A stretch of DNA of 7,192 bases from DATCRE01 sp035493595 (GTDB taxonomy: Bacteria; Bacteroidota; Bacteroidia; Cytophagales; Cyclobacteriaceae). The position numbers were made by a program, and so were the translations under genes. This document shows, in pieces, positions 1-6,488 of this stretch (the stretch's first letter is position 1; each line of letters starts with the position of its first letter). Below the pieces are notes generated by a model. The model did not search any database. It was not told where the DNA came from and saw only the letters and a program-made list of their open reading frames with translations. The stretch is taken from NCBI GenBank assembly GCA_035493595.1, contig DATJHZ010000374.1, positions 1 through 7,192 of the forward strand, read 5' to 3'.

Positions 1-497
1 TTTTCCAACGCCGTTGGCGCCATCATGCTTTCATTACGAATCTTCTCCTGCAGTTTTAAGAAGCCTCCAATTAACGCTTCAGGTCGTGGAGGACAGCCAG
101 GCACATAAATATCTACAGGTACAATTCTATCAACACCTTTAACAACATGATAGCCATGTTGCCAATAAGGACCTCCACAGTTTGAACATGAGCCCATCGA
201 AATAACATAACGTGGCTCGGCCATTTGCTCATACAATCTTTTTATGCGGTCGGCCATTTTAAAAGTTACTGTTCCGGCTACAATCATCACATCGGCTTGT
301 CGTGGTGTTGCTCGTGGGGCCATACCAAAACGATCCATATCGTATACCGTTGTGCCTGTGCTCATAAACTCGATAGCACAACATGCCAGACCGAACGTCA
401 TAGGAAACATAGATGATAATCTTGCCCAGTTGAGCAGATCATCAAGCTTTGTAACAATCACACCGCCACTTTCAAATTTCTGATCGAGTAATCCCAT
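1..497 (-). CDS. nuoB: NADH-quinone oxidoreductase subunit B (complex I, NuoB), 3' end cut by the window
   Basis: This is the complex I peripheral-arm subunit that carries the terminal [4Fe-4S] cluster N2, which passes electrons from the Fe-S chain to quinone at the membrane interface. Reading the minus strand from the ATG at 497 gives 165 codons with no stop before the window edge, so the C-terminus is missing only because the window ends. The N2 ligands are all visible: the tandem pair C39-C40 in a GLACCAIEF context, C104 in GSCSNCGG, and C135 in PGCPPRPE. The segment around residues 30-45 is the classic PMTFGLACC signature. The gene starts 28 bp after the nuoA stop, with no clear Shine-Dalgarno, which is common in Bacteroidota. 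It is almost certainly co-transcribed with nuoA, with nuoC and the following subunits expected beyond the left edge. The family assignment is essentially certain. Confidence 0.97.
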   Translation of the reverse strand, partial: MGLLDQKFESGGVIVTKLDDLLNWARLSSMFPMTFGLACCAIEFMSTGTTVYDMDRFGMAPRATPRQADVMIVAGTVTFKMADRIKRLYEQMAEPRYVISMGSCSNCGGPYWQHGYHVVKGVDRIVPVDIYVPGCPPRPEALIGGFLKLQEKIRNESMMAPTALE

Positions 498-525
498 CTA
501 TTTATCCAGCGTTCAAGTTTATATG

Positions 526-1002
526 TTAACGATATTTTTCATTGATCTTTTCATACAACGCTCTCGGTACCGATGATTTGAATACGGTTGGCTTTGCTTC
601 TGGTTTCACCCAATCGAGATACCCATTCACCCATGCATACGCGAGGCCAATGGCAAGTATGAAAATAAAGATCACCATCTCCATCATGGAGAACCATCCC
701 CACACACCATTAGTTTCTTTGATGAGCGCTTCGTTTGCAAAAACTGTTGACCACGGAAACAGGAAAACAATTTCAACTTCAAAAAGAAGGAAAATAAGAG
801 CTACAATATAAAATCTGATGTTGAACTGAGTCCAGGCTGGACCGGTAGACTCTTCTCCTGTTTCGTATGATGACAACTTTTCCGGGTTAGGTCTATCCGG
901 ACGAATAATTCTGGAAGCCAGAAACGCTACAAGAGCAAAGAGGATGGCCCCAACAATGAAGAGTAAAATTTCTCCGAATTCAGACAAATATGTTTGACTC
1001 AT
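526..1002 (-). CDS. nuoA: NADH-quinone oxidoreductase subunit A (complex I, NuoA)
   Basis: This is a small membrane subunit of complex I, homologous to mitochondrial ND3, sitting where the quinone cavity meets the membrane arm. The 158-residue protein has three predicted helices at about 11-33, 64-86 and 102-125. Family hallmarks are the loop RPxRPNPEKLSSYETGEE and the helix with LIFLLFEVEIVFLFPW, whose buried acidic residues are conserved. The loop position that is Cys in mitochondrial ND3 (YECG) is Thr here (YETG), as expected outside mitochondria, where this residue varies. The ATG at 1002 is preferred because the N-terminus MSQTYLSEFG matches the family and because a promoter-like sequence lies directly before it. 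A GTG at 1026 would add eight residues and has a purine-rich AGGGGG upstream, but it would lie inside that promoter. First gene of the nuo cluster; nuoB follows after 28 bp. Confidence 0.95.
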   Translation of the reverse strand: MSQTYLSEFGEILLFIVGAILFALVAFLASRIIRPDRPNPEKLSSYETGEESTGPAWTQFNIRFYIVALIFLLFEVEIVFLFPWSTVFANEALIKETNGVWGWFSMMEMVIFIFILAIGLAYAWVNGYLDWVKPEAKPTVFKSSVPRALYEKINEKYR

Positions 1003-1010
1003 AGCTGAGC

Positions 1011-1041
1011 CAAAGATAGTGCGCACCTATCCCCCTTCAAA
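1011..1041 (-). promoter_or_regulatory. Bacteroidota-type promoter of nuoA (predicted)
   Basis: On the minus strand TTTG (1041-1038) is followed after exactly 19 nt by TATCTTTG (1018-1011). This matches the known Bacteroidota primary-sigma consensus TTTG-N19-21-TAnnTTTG. The upstream element overlaps a small palindrome, CCCTTCAAAGGG (1033-1044). Transcription should start around 1005-1008, leaving only a few bases before the nuoA ATG at 1002, so a near-leaderless mRNA is implied. The match is read directly from the sequence; its activity is inferred. Confidence 0.5.
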
Positions 1042-1054
1042 GGGAGAATAAAAA

Positions 1055-1525
1055 TTATTGCTTCTTCTGTCTTCCTAAATAATGATCATCTGTCTTACCG
1101 TCTTCATCAAAATCAAGGAGACCTTCAAATTCAGCTACATTTTGATGCACTTTGGTTTTAAGCCGGTAAGTAACTGAAGTAGGTTTGGTTTGATTCATCA
1201 CTAAAGTATCATCCTTTACCTCCCATCTTCCGCTCGCAGAAAACACCAGGCTATCCTTGAGATTGTAGTAATCAGAATGATACGTGCTGTCAGCTTTAAA
1301 AAAAGTACGGATCGGTTTAATCTGCAGAGTCTCTTCCCAGTTGGTGGAGTCTGCTTCATTTATTTTTTCTAGATCAGGAGTATTGTTGACCGTGGCCATG
1401 ACAACCTTCAGGTAGATATTGCGCCACTCGCCAATCAAATCATTTCGTAACGTTGAGTTCTCCTCTTTCGGCTTTGTTGAACATCCCATCACCATACACA
1501 AGCAAACCATTACAATATTTTTCAT
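1055..1525 (-). CDS. Small lipoprotein of unknown function, possibly lipocalin-like
   Basis: This is a predicted exported lipoprotein of 156 residues. The N-terminus has one Lys, a short hydrophobic run and a lipobox ending V-M-G-C, with the lipidated Cys at residue 15. The mature part begins with a polar, charged linker and then LIGEW (about 31-35). Further on comes a GRWEVKDDTLVM stretch (about 99-110), the kind of strand pattern seen in lipocalin-like Bacteroidota lipoproteins. Near the C-terminus, D138-D140-D142-G143 followed by D146 forms a DxDxDG loop resembling a calcium-binding loop, but Tyr stands where the usual position-12 Glu/Asp would be. The ATG at 1525 is chosen over an in-frame TTG at 1534. 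It lies 26 bp after the DUF1761 gene and is probably co-transcribed with it. I do not recognise a named family, and the lipocalin fold is only a suggestion. Alternatives include a periplasmic or surface copper- or stress-related lipoprotein. Confidence 0.8.
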   Translation of the reverse strand: MKNIVMVCLCMVMGCSTKPKEENSTLRNDLIGEWRNIYLKVVMATVNNTPDLEKINEADSTNWEETLQIKPIRTFFKADSTYHSDYYNLKDSLVFSASGRWEVKDDTLVMNQTKPTSVTYRLKTKVHQNVAEFEGLLDFDEDGKTDDHYLGRQKKQ

Positions 1526-1551
1526 ATTGATCAATTATAGTTACTGAAAAC

Positions 1552-1947
1552 TCATTTCCAGGCCGCGAGTATGATGCCCATAACCGTAAGCGAAACAATA
1601 GCATAACCCGCATTGATCAGAAACAATTTAAAAGACCTTTGCTCGAACAAATAATACGTGCCTAAAAATGTAGCTACCCAGCCAAAGCCAGCCAGAAATC
1701 CCCAGAGTGCTCCCATCTCAGGTTTGTCTTCAGGCCCCATAAACATGGCAAGGTTGATGGATGATATCAGTGCCAGGAAAAAGCTTAACCCAAACACCTT
1801 CACCATATTTGCTTTTTTAGTGGTCTCTTCTGTAAAACCATTTTCTTTCATCCAGGCTTTGCCTAATACAGCGGGCGAATACCAAATACCACCAATCACA
1901 AATGTTGATAGTGCTGACACGAGAATGGCCCAATAATTTATATGCAT
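1552..1947 (-). CDS. DUF1761 family integral membrane protein
   Basis: This 131-residue protein is almost entirely hydrophobic, with four predicted helices at about 4-22, 50-70, 78-100 and 107-128. The segment after helix 1, GGIWYSPAVLGKAWMKENGF, is the recognisable signature of DUF1761, a family of small inner-membrane proteins without an established function. The length is typical of the family, so the gene appears intact. The ATG at 1947 gives the expected N-terminus (short polar start, then helix 1). The gene is divergent from the histidine kinase gene, with roughly 80 bp between the two start codons, and is followed at 26 bp by the small lipoprotein gene on the same strand. The context gives no clear role. 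No good TAnnTTTG promoter was found upstream on this strand. Confidence 0.88.
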   Translation of the reverse strand: MHINYWAILVSALSTFVIGGIWYSPAVLGKAWMKENGFTEETTKKANMVKVFGLSFFLALISSINLAMFMGPEDKPEMGALWGFLAGFGWVATFLGTYYLFEQRSFKLFLINAGYAIVSLTVMGIILAAWK

Positions 1948-1963
1948 AGAATTTTATGTTTGG

Positions 1964-1995
1964 TTGACATATCGAAATTGCCGACTTTAACTTTG
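1964..1995 (+). promoter_or_regulatory. Bacteroidota-type promoter of the LytS/LytTR operon (predicted)
   Basis: TTG (1964-1966, within TTGACA) is followed after 21 nt by TAACTTTG (1988-1995), an exact match to the TAnnTTTG -7 element of Bacteroidota promoters with an accepted spacing. The start of transcription would be near 1999-2003. This favours the GTG at 2031 as the kinase start (about 30 nt of leader) over the TTG at 2007, which would be almost at the transcript end. The sequence match is observed; its function is inferred. Confidence 0.5.
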
Positions 1996-2030
1996 CTAAT
2001 CAACTGTTGCCAACTGAAGCGGAAAAAAAC

Positions 2031-3095
2031 GTGACTGAACCGGAAAATATTGCAACACATAAACATAACGTTAAGCTGGATGACCTCACTTTCAGATTAA
2101 TCGGCATTCCTTTCTTCGGCATTTTCATTCCGCTTACAACCAGTCTGTTCGGCAACCTTACTTATCGAGATTTAGGGTATTGGTTAGGCTACATATATTT
2201 TATTACACTTGCTGCATTAATCTGGCAAGGAAACAGATTTCTTCTCTTCCGCACCCGGCAACGCTTCACGTGGTTTGACAGACCAATTGAGAAATTGATC
2301 TTATTAGTCATCAATAATATTTTCTATACAACGCCTCTCACCGTAGCATGGCTTTGTCTCTGGTATCAGTTTGCCGGATTTCCTTCGTCAGATTGGAGCG
2401 TTATTAAACTGGTTGCGTTGATCAATGTTATTTGTGTTCTGTTCGTAACGCATGTCTATGAAACTGTATTCATGTTACGCGAGCAACAAAATGAGTTTAT
2501 CCGCAATGCTGAACTCTCGCAAGCCAAGGCTGAAGCAGAATTACAGGCTCTTAAAAATCAGATTGATCCTCACTTCATGTTTAATTCGTTAAACAGTTTA
2601 TCTTATCTCATTTCTACTGATACTGAAAAAGCTAAGTTGTTTACAGAGAACCTCGCCGAAGTTTATCGCTATATTCTTTCACAGAAAGATCACAGTATGG
2701 TTATGCTTGAAGATGAATTGAATTTTGTATTCACGTATACCGAATTATTACAATTACGTTTTGGCAAAGCGCTTGAAATAAGAAATCATATCAGCGCAGA
2801 ACAATCGAAAGGTTTTCTCATTCCTCCTATTTCAGCTTTTGTTGCATTAGAGAATGCCGTTAAGCATAATGAGATTTCAGAATCATCACCTTTATTTGTT
2901 GAGATTTCAATTGATGGAGAAAGTCTCATCATTCAAAATAAAATTCAACCTAAACGAAGTATTCAACATTCGTCTAAAATAGGATTGAAAAATCTTGATG
3001 GAAGATTTCGAATTATTGTTGGAAAGAGTATTTCGATTCAGGAAGAAAATAACATTTATGCTGTTAACTTACCTATGATCACGGCTCCTGCTTAA
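2031..3095 (+). CDS. LytS-type sensor histidine kinase (His_kinase family, four-helix membrane sensor)
   Basis: This is an inner-membrane sensor kinase expected to phosphorylate the LytTR regulator encoded next to it. Residue numbers count from the GTG at 2031 (354 aa). Four hydrophobic helices lie at about 24-42, 49-66, 88-112 and 124-147, with no large periplasmic domain, so the stimulus is probably sensed in the membrane. A charged helical linker, likely a coiled coil (about 148-176), leads to the LytS-type phosphoacceptor box ALKNQIDPHFMFNSLN with His181. The ATP-binding part shows an N-box, LENAVKHNE (Asn275), and a short G-box, KIGLKNLDGRF (about 316-326), as usual for this family. The start is uncertain: a TTG at 2007 would add eight residues, but the promoter position favours 2031. 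The regulator gene starts 10 bp after the stop, so they form one operon. The ligand cannot be deduced. Confidence 0.9.
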   Translation: MTEPENIATHKHNVKLDDLTFRLIGIPFFGIFIPLTTSLFGNLTYRDLGYWLGYIYFITLAALIWQGNRFLLFRTRQRFTWFDRPIEKLILLVINNIFYTTPLTVAWLCLWYQFAGFPSSDWSVIKLVALINVICVLFVTHVYETVFMLREQQNEFIRNAELSQAKAEAELQALKNQIDPHFMFNSLNSLSYLISTDTEKAKLFTENLAEVYRYILSQKDHSMVMLEDELNFVFTYTELLQLRFGKALEIRNHISAEQSKGFLIPPISAFVALENAVKHNEISESSPLFVEISIDGESLIIQNKIQPKRSIQHSSKIGLKNLDGRFRIIVGKSISIQEENNIYAVNLPMITAPA

Positions 3096-3105
3096 ATTGT
3101 ATCGC

Positions 3106-3840
3106 ATGAAAGTATTAATTATAGAAGATGAACTTTTAGCGCAGGCAAAGCTGGAGTCTATGTTGCGCTTACTAGATCCTTCTGTTGAAGTGCTTGCCAA
3201 ATTAACGAGCGTGAAAGAGTCTCTCCTTTGGTTTTCAAAGAATCAATCACCTGATGTAGCGTTCGTTGACATTCAGTTATCCGATGATCACTCCTTCGAA
3301 ATATTCAGGAATCAGTCAATAACATGTCCAGTTATCTTCACTACGGCTTATGACAAATTTCTTCTGGAGAGCTTTGAGTTCAATTCCATTGATTATTTAC
3401 TGAAACCCATCACGGAGAGCAAATTAAAACGTGCACTGAATAAAGTAAGAAACCTTGAGCAGCATTTCATTCAAAATAAATTAGAGTCATTGACAAGCAA
3501 CTCGCCGAAACGAATTCTTGTTAAAAAAGGGGGCGAAATAATTTCCTTACAACTTGATGACGTTGCTTACATTTTTACCGATCATAAAATTACATTCATA
3601 AAAGATACTTCTGGCCGACAATTTATTTTAGATAAAACACTAAGTGAGTTAGAACTTGATCTTGATACAAAAAAATTCTTCCGGATTAACCGAAAATATA
3701 TTGCTCATATTCAATCGATCGAGAAATTTAAATCAGACAATGGAAAGATTAAGTTGTACATGAAGCCAGAAATAAAGGAAGAAGTACATGTTAGCAAGGA
3801 AAATGCGCCGCTGTTCAGAAACTGGATGGAAAAGCCTTAA
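3106..3840 (+). CDS. LytTR-family response regulator
   Basis: This is a 244-residue transcription factor of the LytR/AlgR type, the partner of the kinase just upstream. The receiver domain (about 1-115) has the acidic pocket E7-D8, the phosphoacceptor D55 in FVDIQLSD, T79/T80 in the VIFTTAYD strand and K100-P101 in LLKPI, so all residues needed for phosphorylation are present. A linker of about 20 residues leads to a LytTR DNA-binding domain (about 136-240), marked by the ILVKKGGEI strand, DDVAYIFTDHKITFI and the FFRINRKYIAHIQSI segment typical of Bacteroidota members. The ATG at 3106 gives MKVLIIEDE, the canonical receiver start; an in-frame TTG at 3097 would add three residues and is less likely. 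Such regulators usually bind paired direct repeats, but none was evident in the flanking spacers. The GMC gene begins 67 bp downstream on the same strand, so regulation of it is possible but unproven. Confidence 0.93.
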   Translation: MKVLIIEDELLAQAKLESMLRLLDPSVEVLAKLTSVKESLLWFSKNQSPDVAFVDIQLSDDHSFEIFRNQSITCPVIFTTAYDKFLLESFEFNSIDYLLKPITESKLKRALNKVRNLEQHFIQNKLESLTSNSPKRILVKKGGEIISLQLDDVAYIFTDHKITFIKDTSGRQFILDKTLSELELDLDTKKFFRINRKYIAHIQSIEKFKSDNGKIKLYMKPEIKEEVHVSKENAPLFRNWMEKP

Positions 3841-3907
3841 ACAATTATACGATTAGCTTGATGTCATTGTGTAAAAACAGTACATTGAAATCAAATACTA
3901 ACCACCA

Positions 3908-5614
3908 ATGAATTTAAATGTTGATGCCAAAAAAGAGAACACCTACGATGCCATTGTAGTAGGTACAGGAATAAGTGGTGGGTGGGCTGCCAAAGAGCTT
4001 ACTGAAAAAGGATTGAAGACTCTTGTGCTCGAACGCGGTCGTGATGTAAAGCATGTGATTGATTATCCAACCATGACGAAAGACCCGTGGCAACTTCCAA
4101 ACGCCAATCGTCTTTCGCCTGAAGAGTTGAAATTCTACCCGGTGCAATCCAGAAACGGAGTATCGCAAGCAACTAAACACTGGTGGGTAAAGGATACTGA
4201 AAATCCATACACCGAAGTCAAACCCTTCGACTGGATTCGTGGATATCATGCAGGAGGTCGCTCTATTATGTGGGGTAAACAAACTTATCGTTTATCAGAT
4301 ATTGATTTTGAAGCCAACGCAAAAGAAGGCATTGGTGTCGACTGGCCAATCCGCTATAAAGATTTATCGCCGTGGTATGATTATGTAGAAACTTATATCG
4401 GTGTAAGTGGAAAAGCAGAAGGACTTCCTCAGCTTCCAGACGGCAAATTTCTACCGCCTATGGATTTGAATTGTGTTGAAGAAGTTTTTCGTGATCGCGT
4501 TGCTGAGAAATTCAATGGTAGAAAAATTACAATTGGTCGCGTTGCTCATTTAACTGCAAAGCTTCCTCATGATCCTGATCGTGGCATCTGTCAATCACGC
4601 AACATGTGTGATCGCGGTTGTCCTTATGGAGCTTACTTCAGCAGCAACTCATCTACATTGCCAGCAGCCACCAGAACTGGTAACATGACATTGCGTCCAC
4701 ACTCTATTGTTCATTCTGTTATTTACGATGAAACAAAAGGTAAAGCTGTCGGTGTACGTGTACTAGATGCTGAGACAAAACAAGAAATAGAATTCTTCGC
4801 CAAGATAATTTTCCTCAACGCTTCAGCTTTGGGAAGCACATTCATTTTAATGAATTCTGTTTCCAACCGATTCCAAAATGGTTTAGGTAATGGCAGCGGT
4901 CAGCTTGGTCACAATTTGATGGATCATCATTTCCGTGCAGGAGCTGAATGTGAAGTTGAGGGTTATGATGATAAATATTATATCGGGCGCAGACCTAACG
5001 GACTTTATATTCCACGATTCAGAAACATTGGTAATGACAAGCGTACCGATTATGTGAGAGGTTTTGGTTACCAGGGAAGTGCAGGTCGTGAAGGATGGAA
5101 CCGTGGCGTATTGGAAATGGCCTATGGTGAAGACCTGAAGAATGAATTAACCAAACCAGGTACCTGGACTATTGGCATGACAGGCTTCGGTGAATGCTTA
5201 CCATACTATGAAAATCATATCAGCCTCAATCATGATAAGAAGGACATCTATGGTTTACCAACGTTGAGCATTGACGCCGAATACAAAGAGAATGAAAAAG
5301 CCATGCGCAAAGACATGATGGCAAGTGCTGCTGAAATGTTTGAAGCTTCAGGCTTTAAAAATGTTGAAACGTTTGATCGCGCTGCACACATGGGGCTTGG
5401 TATCCATGAAATGGGAACTGCCCGTATGGGTAAAGATCCTAAGACTTCAGTGTTGAACAAATGGAATCAGGTACACGAAGCTCCAAATGTTTTTGTTACT
5501 GATGGTGCAGCCATGACATCATCTGCTTGTCAGAATCCATCGCTTACCTATATGGCATTGACAGCTCGTGCTGCAGATCACGCAGTAAGTGAATTGAAGA
5601 AAGGAAATCTATAA
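3908..5614 (+). CDS. GMC-family FAD-dependent oxidoreductase, probable periplasmic sugar/polyol dehydrogenase large subunit
   Basis: This 568-residue flavoprotein has an N-terminal Rossmann FAD site, VVGTGISGG (G19, G21, G24), and the ribose-binding acid E42 in LVLERG. A GMC signature, GGRSIMWG, lies at about 116-123. The C-terminal GMC domain has the likely catalytic pair His500 (IHEMGTARMG) and Asn543 (CQNPSLT). A cysteine cluster, C228-x5-C234-x3-C238 followed by PYGA, matches in spacing the [3Fe-4S] ligand motif of the catalytic subunit of bacterial FAD-glucose dehydrogenases, so electrons may leave through an Fe-S centre. There is no signal peptide; export is probably by hitchhiking on the Tat-targeted partner encoded at 5751. 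Related Bacteroidota pairs include glucoside 3-dehydrogenases and gluconate 2-dehydrogenase-like enzymes, but the substrate cannot be read from sequence. The ATG at 3908 is the only sensible start; no Shine-Dalgarno is visible. The family assignment is firm, the substrate open. Confidence 0.93.
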   Translation: MNLNVDAKKENTYDAIVVGTGISGGWAAKELTEKGLKTLVLERGRDVKHVIDYPTMTKDPWQLPNANRLSPEELKFYPVQSRNGVSQATKHWWVKDTENPYTEVKPFDWIRGYHAGGRSIMWGKQTYRLSDIDFEANAKEGIGVDWPIRYKDLSPWYDYVETYIGVSGKAEGLPQLPDGKFLPPMDLNCVEEVFRDRVAEKFNGRKITIGRVAHLTAKLPHDPDRGICQSRNMCDRGCPYGAYFSSNSSTLPAATRTGNMTLRPHSIVHSVIYDETKGKAVGVRVLDAETKQEIEFFAKIIFLNASALGSTFILMNSVSNRFQNGLGNGSGQLGHNLMDHHFRAGAECEVEGYDDKYYIGRRPNGLYIPRFRNIGNDKRTDYVRGFGYQGSAGREGWNRGVLEMAYGEDLKNELTKPGTWTIGMTGFGECLPYYENHISLNHDKKDIYGLPTLSIDAEYKENEKAMRKDMMASAAEMFEASGFKNVETFDRAAHMGLGIHEMGTARMGKDPKTSVLNKWNQVHEAPNVFVTDGAAMTSSACQNPSLTYMALTARAADHAVSELKKGNL

Positions 5615-5635
5615 TTGATTAAAAAGTTAACAGTA

Positions 5636-5700
5636 GTTCCAAGTTCAAGGTTTCAGGTTGGCTGGCGCAAGCAACGTGGAACTTTGAACCTGGAACCAAG
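5636..5700. repeat. Imperfect inverted repeat built of 7-nt units
   Basis: The left arm (5636-5659) reads as three heptads beginning GTT (GTTCCAA, GTTCAAG, GTTTCAG) plus a final GTT. The right side (5673-5700) reads as four heptads beginning AAC (AACGTGG, AACTTTG, AACCTGG, AACCAAG). The arms 5636-5659 and 5673-5696 are complementary at 20 of 24 positions around a 13-nt loop (5660-5672). It occupies the spacer between the GMC gene and its partner. No T-tract follows on either strand, so it is not a standard terminator. It resembles the short heptad-rich palindromes scattered between genes in some Bacteroidota, but I cannot confirm other copies here. Confidence 0.75.
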
Positions 5701-5750
5701 AATCTTAAACGATCATGATTTAATAACAGATAACTATCAACAATAAAAAA

Positions 5751-6353
5751 ATGAACAGAAGAGAAGCCATACAACGAACAGCTCTTGCATTAGGGTACGC
5801 TATTTCTGCGCCTGCCATCATGGGTGTTTTAAATGGTTGTAAAGCAACACCTGAACTTGCTTTCAAGCCTGCCTTCTTCTCCGAAGGACAAGCCCGATCA
5901 ATTGAAGCGTTATCTGAAATTATAATCCCCAAAACAACTACACCGGGTGCTAAAGATGTTGGTGTTCCACTCTTTATTGACACCATGCTTAAAGAGGTTT
6001 ACACTAAAGAACATCAGGATGCTTTTCTAAAAGATCTTACAGCCTTTGAAGATGATGCAAAGAAAACTTTCGGCGACAGCTTTGGTGAATGCAGTGCTGC
6101 AGATCAGTTAACACATTTCAAAAAATATCATGATGCAGCGTTTGTTAATCCTATTAAGAAGCCTGCATTAGGTTGGTGGAATCCACGTCCGGCAGAAGAG
6201 AAACCTTTTATATTGAAAGTAAAAGAACTTGTGTTGCTTGGTTTCTTCACGAGTCAGATTGGAGCAGAAGAAGTATTGCAATACAAGCAAGTACCCGGGC
6301 CGTTTAAAGGCTGTGTACCATTGGCAGAAGTTGGAAAAACGTGGGCAACATAA
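5751..6353 (+). CDS. Gluconate 2-dehydrogenase subunit 3 family protein (Tat-exported small dehydrogenase subunit)
   Basis: This 200-residue protein is the small partner of the GMC flavoprotein encoded upstream. The N-terminus has a twin-arginine motif (R3-R4 in MNRREAIQ), a hydrophobic stretch (about 10-27) and then V-L-N-G-C with Cys30. It therefore looks like a Tat-exported lipoprotein, although Asn before Gly in the lipobox is not ideal. The mature part (about 42-188) carries the family pattern: LSEIIIPKTTTPGAKDVGVPLFID, then a helical, acidic middle, then LLGFFTSQIGAEEVLQYKQVPGPFKGC near the end. In related enzymes this subunit carries the cofactor-loaded catalytic subunit through the Tat pore and helps hold the complex together. 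The gene lies 136 bp after the GMC stop, on the same strand; the spacer contains the heptad hairpin. No cytochrome c gene, the usual third subunit in gluconate and glucose dehydrogenases, is present nearby. The family assignment is strong. Confidence 0.9.
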   Translation: MNRREAIQRTALALGYAISAPAIMGVLNGCKATPELAFKPAFFSEGQARSIEALSEIIIPKTTTPGAKDVGVPLFIDTMLKEVYTKEHQDAFLKDLTAFEDDAKKTFGDSFGECSAADQLTHFKKYHDAAFVNPIKKPALGWWNPRPAEEKPFILKVKELVLLGFFTSQIGAEEVLQYKQVPGPFKGCVPLAEVGKTWAT

Positions 6354-6488
6354 TTCATATCTGGGGGATCATTCGAGAATTTCTTAAAGTTTGATTAAAA
6401 CAAAATTTGTCAATATGGACATGCATCGTTGCTGACTATTATTGCATCTTATTGGCGCAGGCAAGTGACCCAAACCCCGGCCAAGTAT

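Noticed and set aside
225..483. Two plus-strand open frames of 63 and 79 codons
   Set aside because: They lie antisense inside nuoB, whose protein is unmistakable, and their translations have no family features.
542..811. Plus-strand open frame of 89 codons
   Set aside because: Antisense shadow of nuoA, with no upstream signals and no recognisable protein.
1658..1936. Plus-strand open frame of 92 codons
   Set aside because: Antisense shadow of the DUF1761 gene; its sequence is explained by the opposite strand.
3858..3888. CTTG-N20-TACATTGA as a promoter for the GMC gene
   Set aside because: The -7 part departs from TAnnTTTG in its core, so the match is too weak to list.
3914..4282. Minus-strand open frame of 122 codons, and another at 5248-5460
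   Set aside because: Both are antisense to the GMC gene and show no family features.
5636..5700. Hairpin as an intrinsic terminator of the GMC gene
   Set aside because: No T-tract follows the stem on either strand, the stem has several mismatches, and the next gene encodes the functional partner.
5720..5986. Minus-strand open frame of 88 codons
   Set aside because: Antisense to the start of the subunit 3 gene, whose Tat signal and family motifs are clear.
5663..6467. Similar short strings TGGCGCAAGCAA (5663) and TGGCGCAGGCAA (6453) as a direct repeat pair
   Set aside because: Near-matches of this length are expected by chance in a 7-kb window, and the flanks do not continue the similarity.
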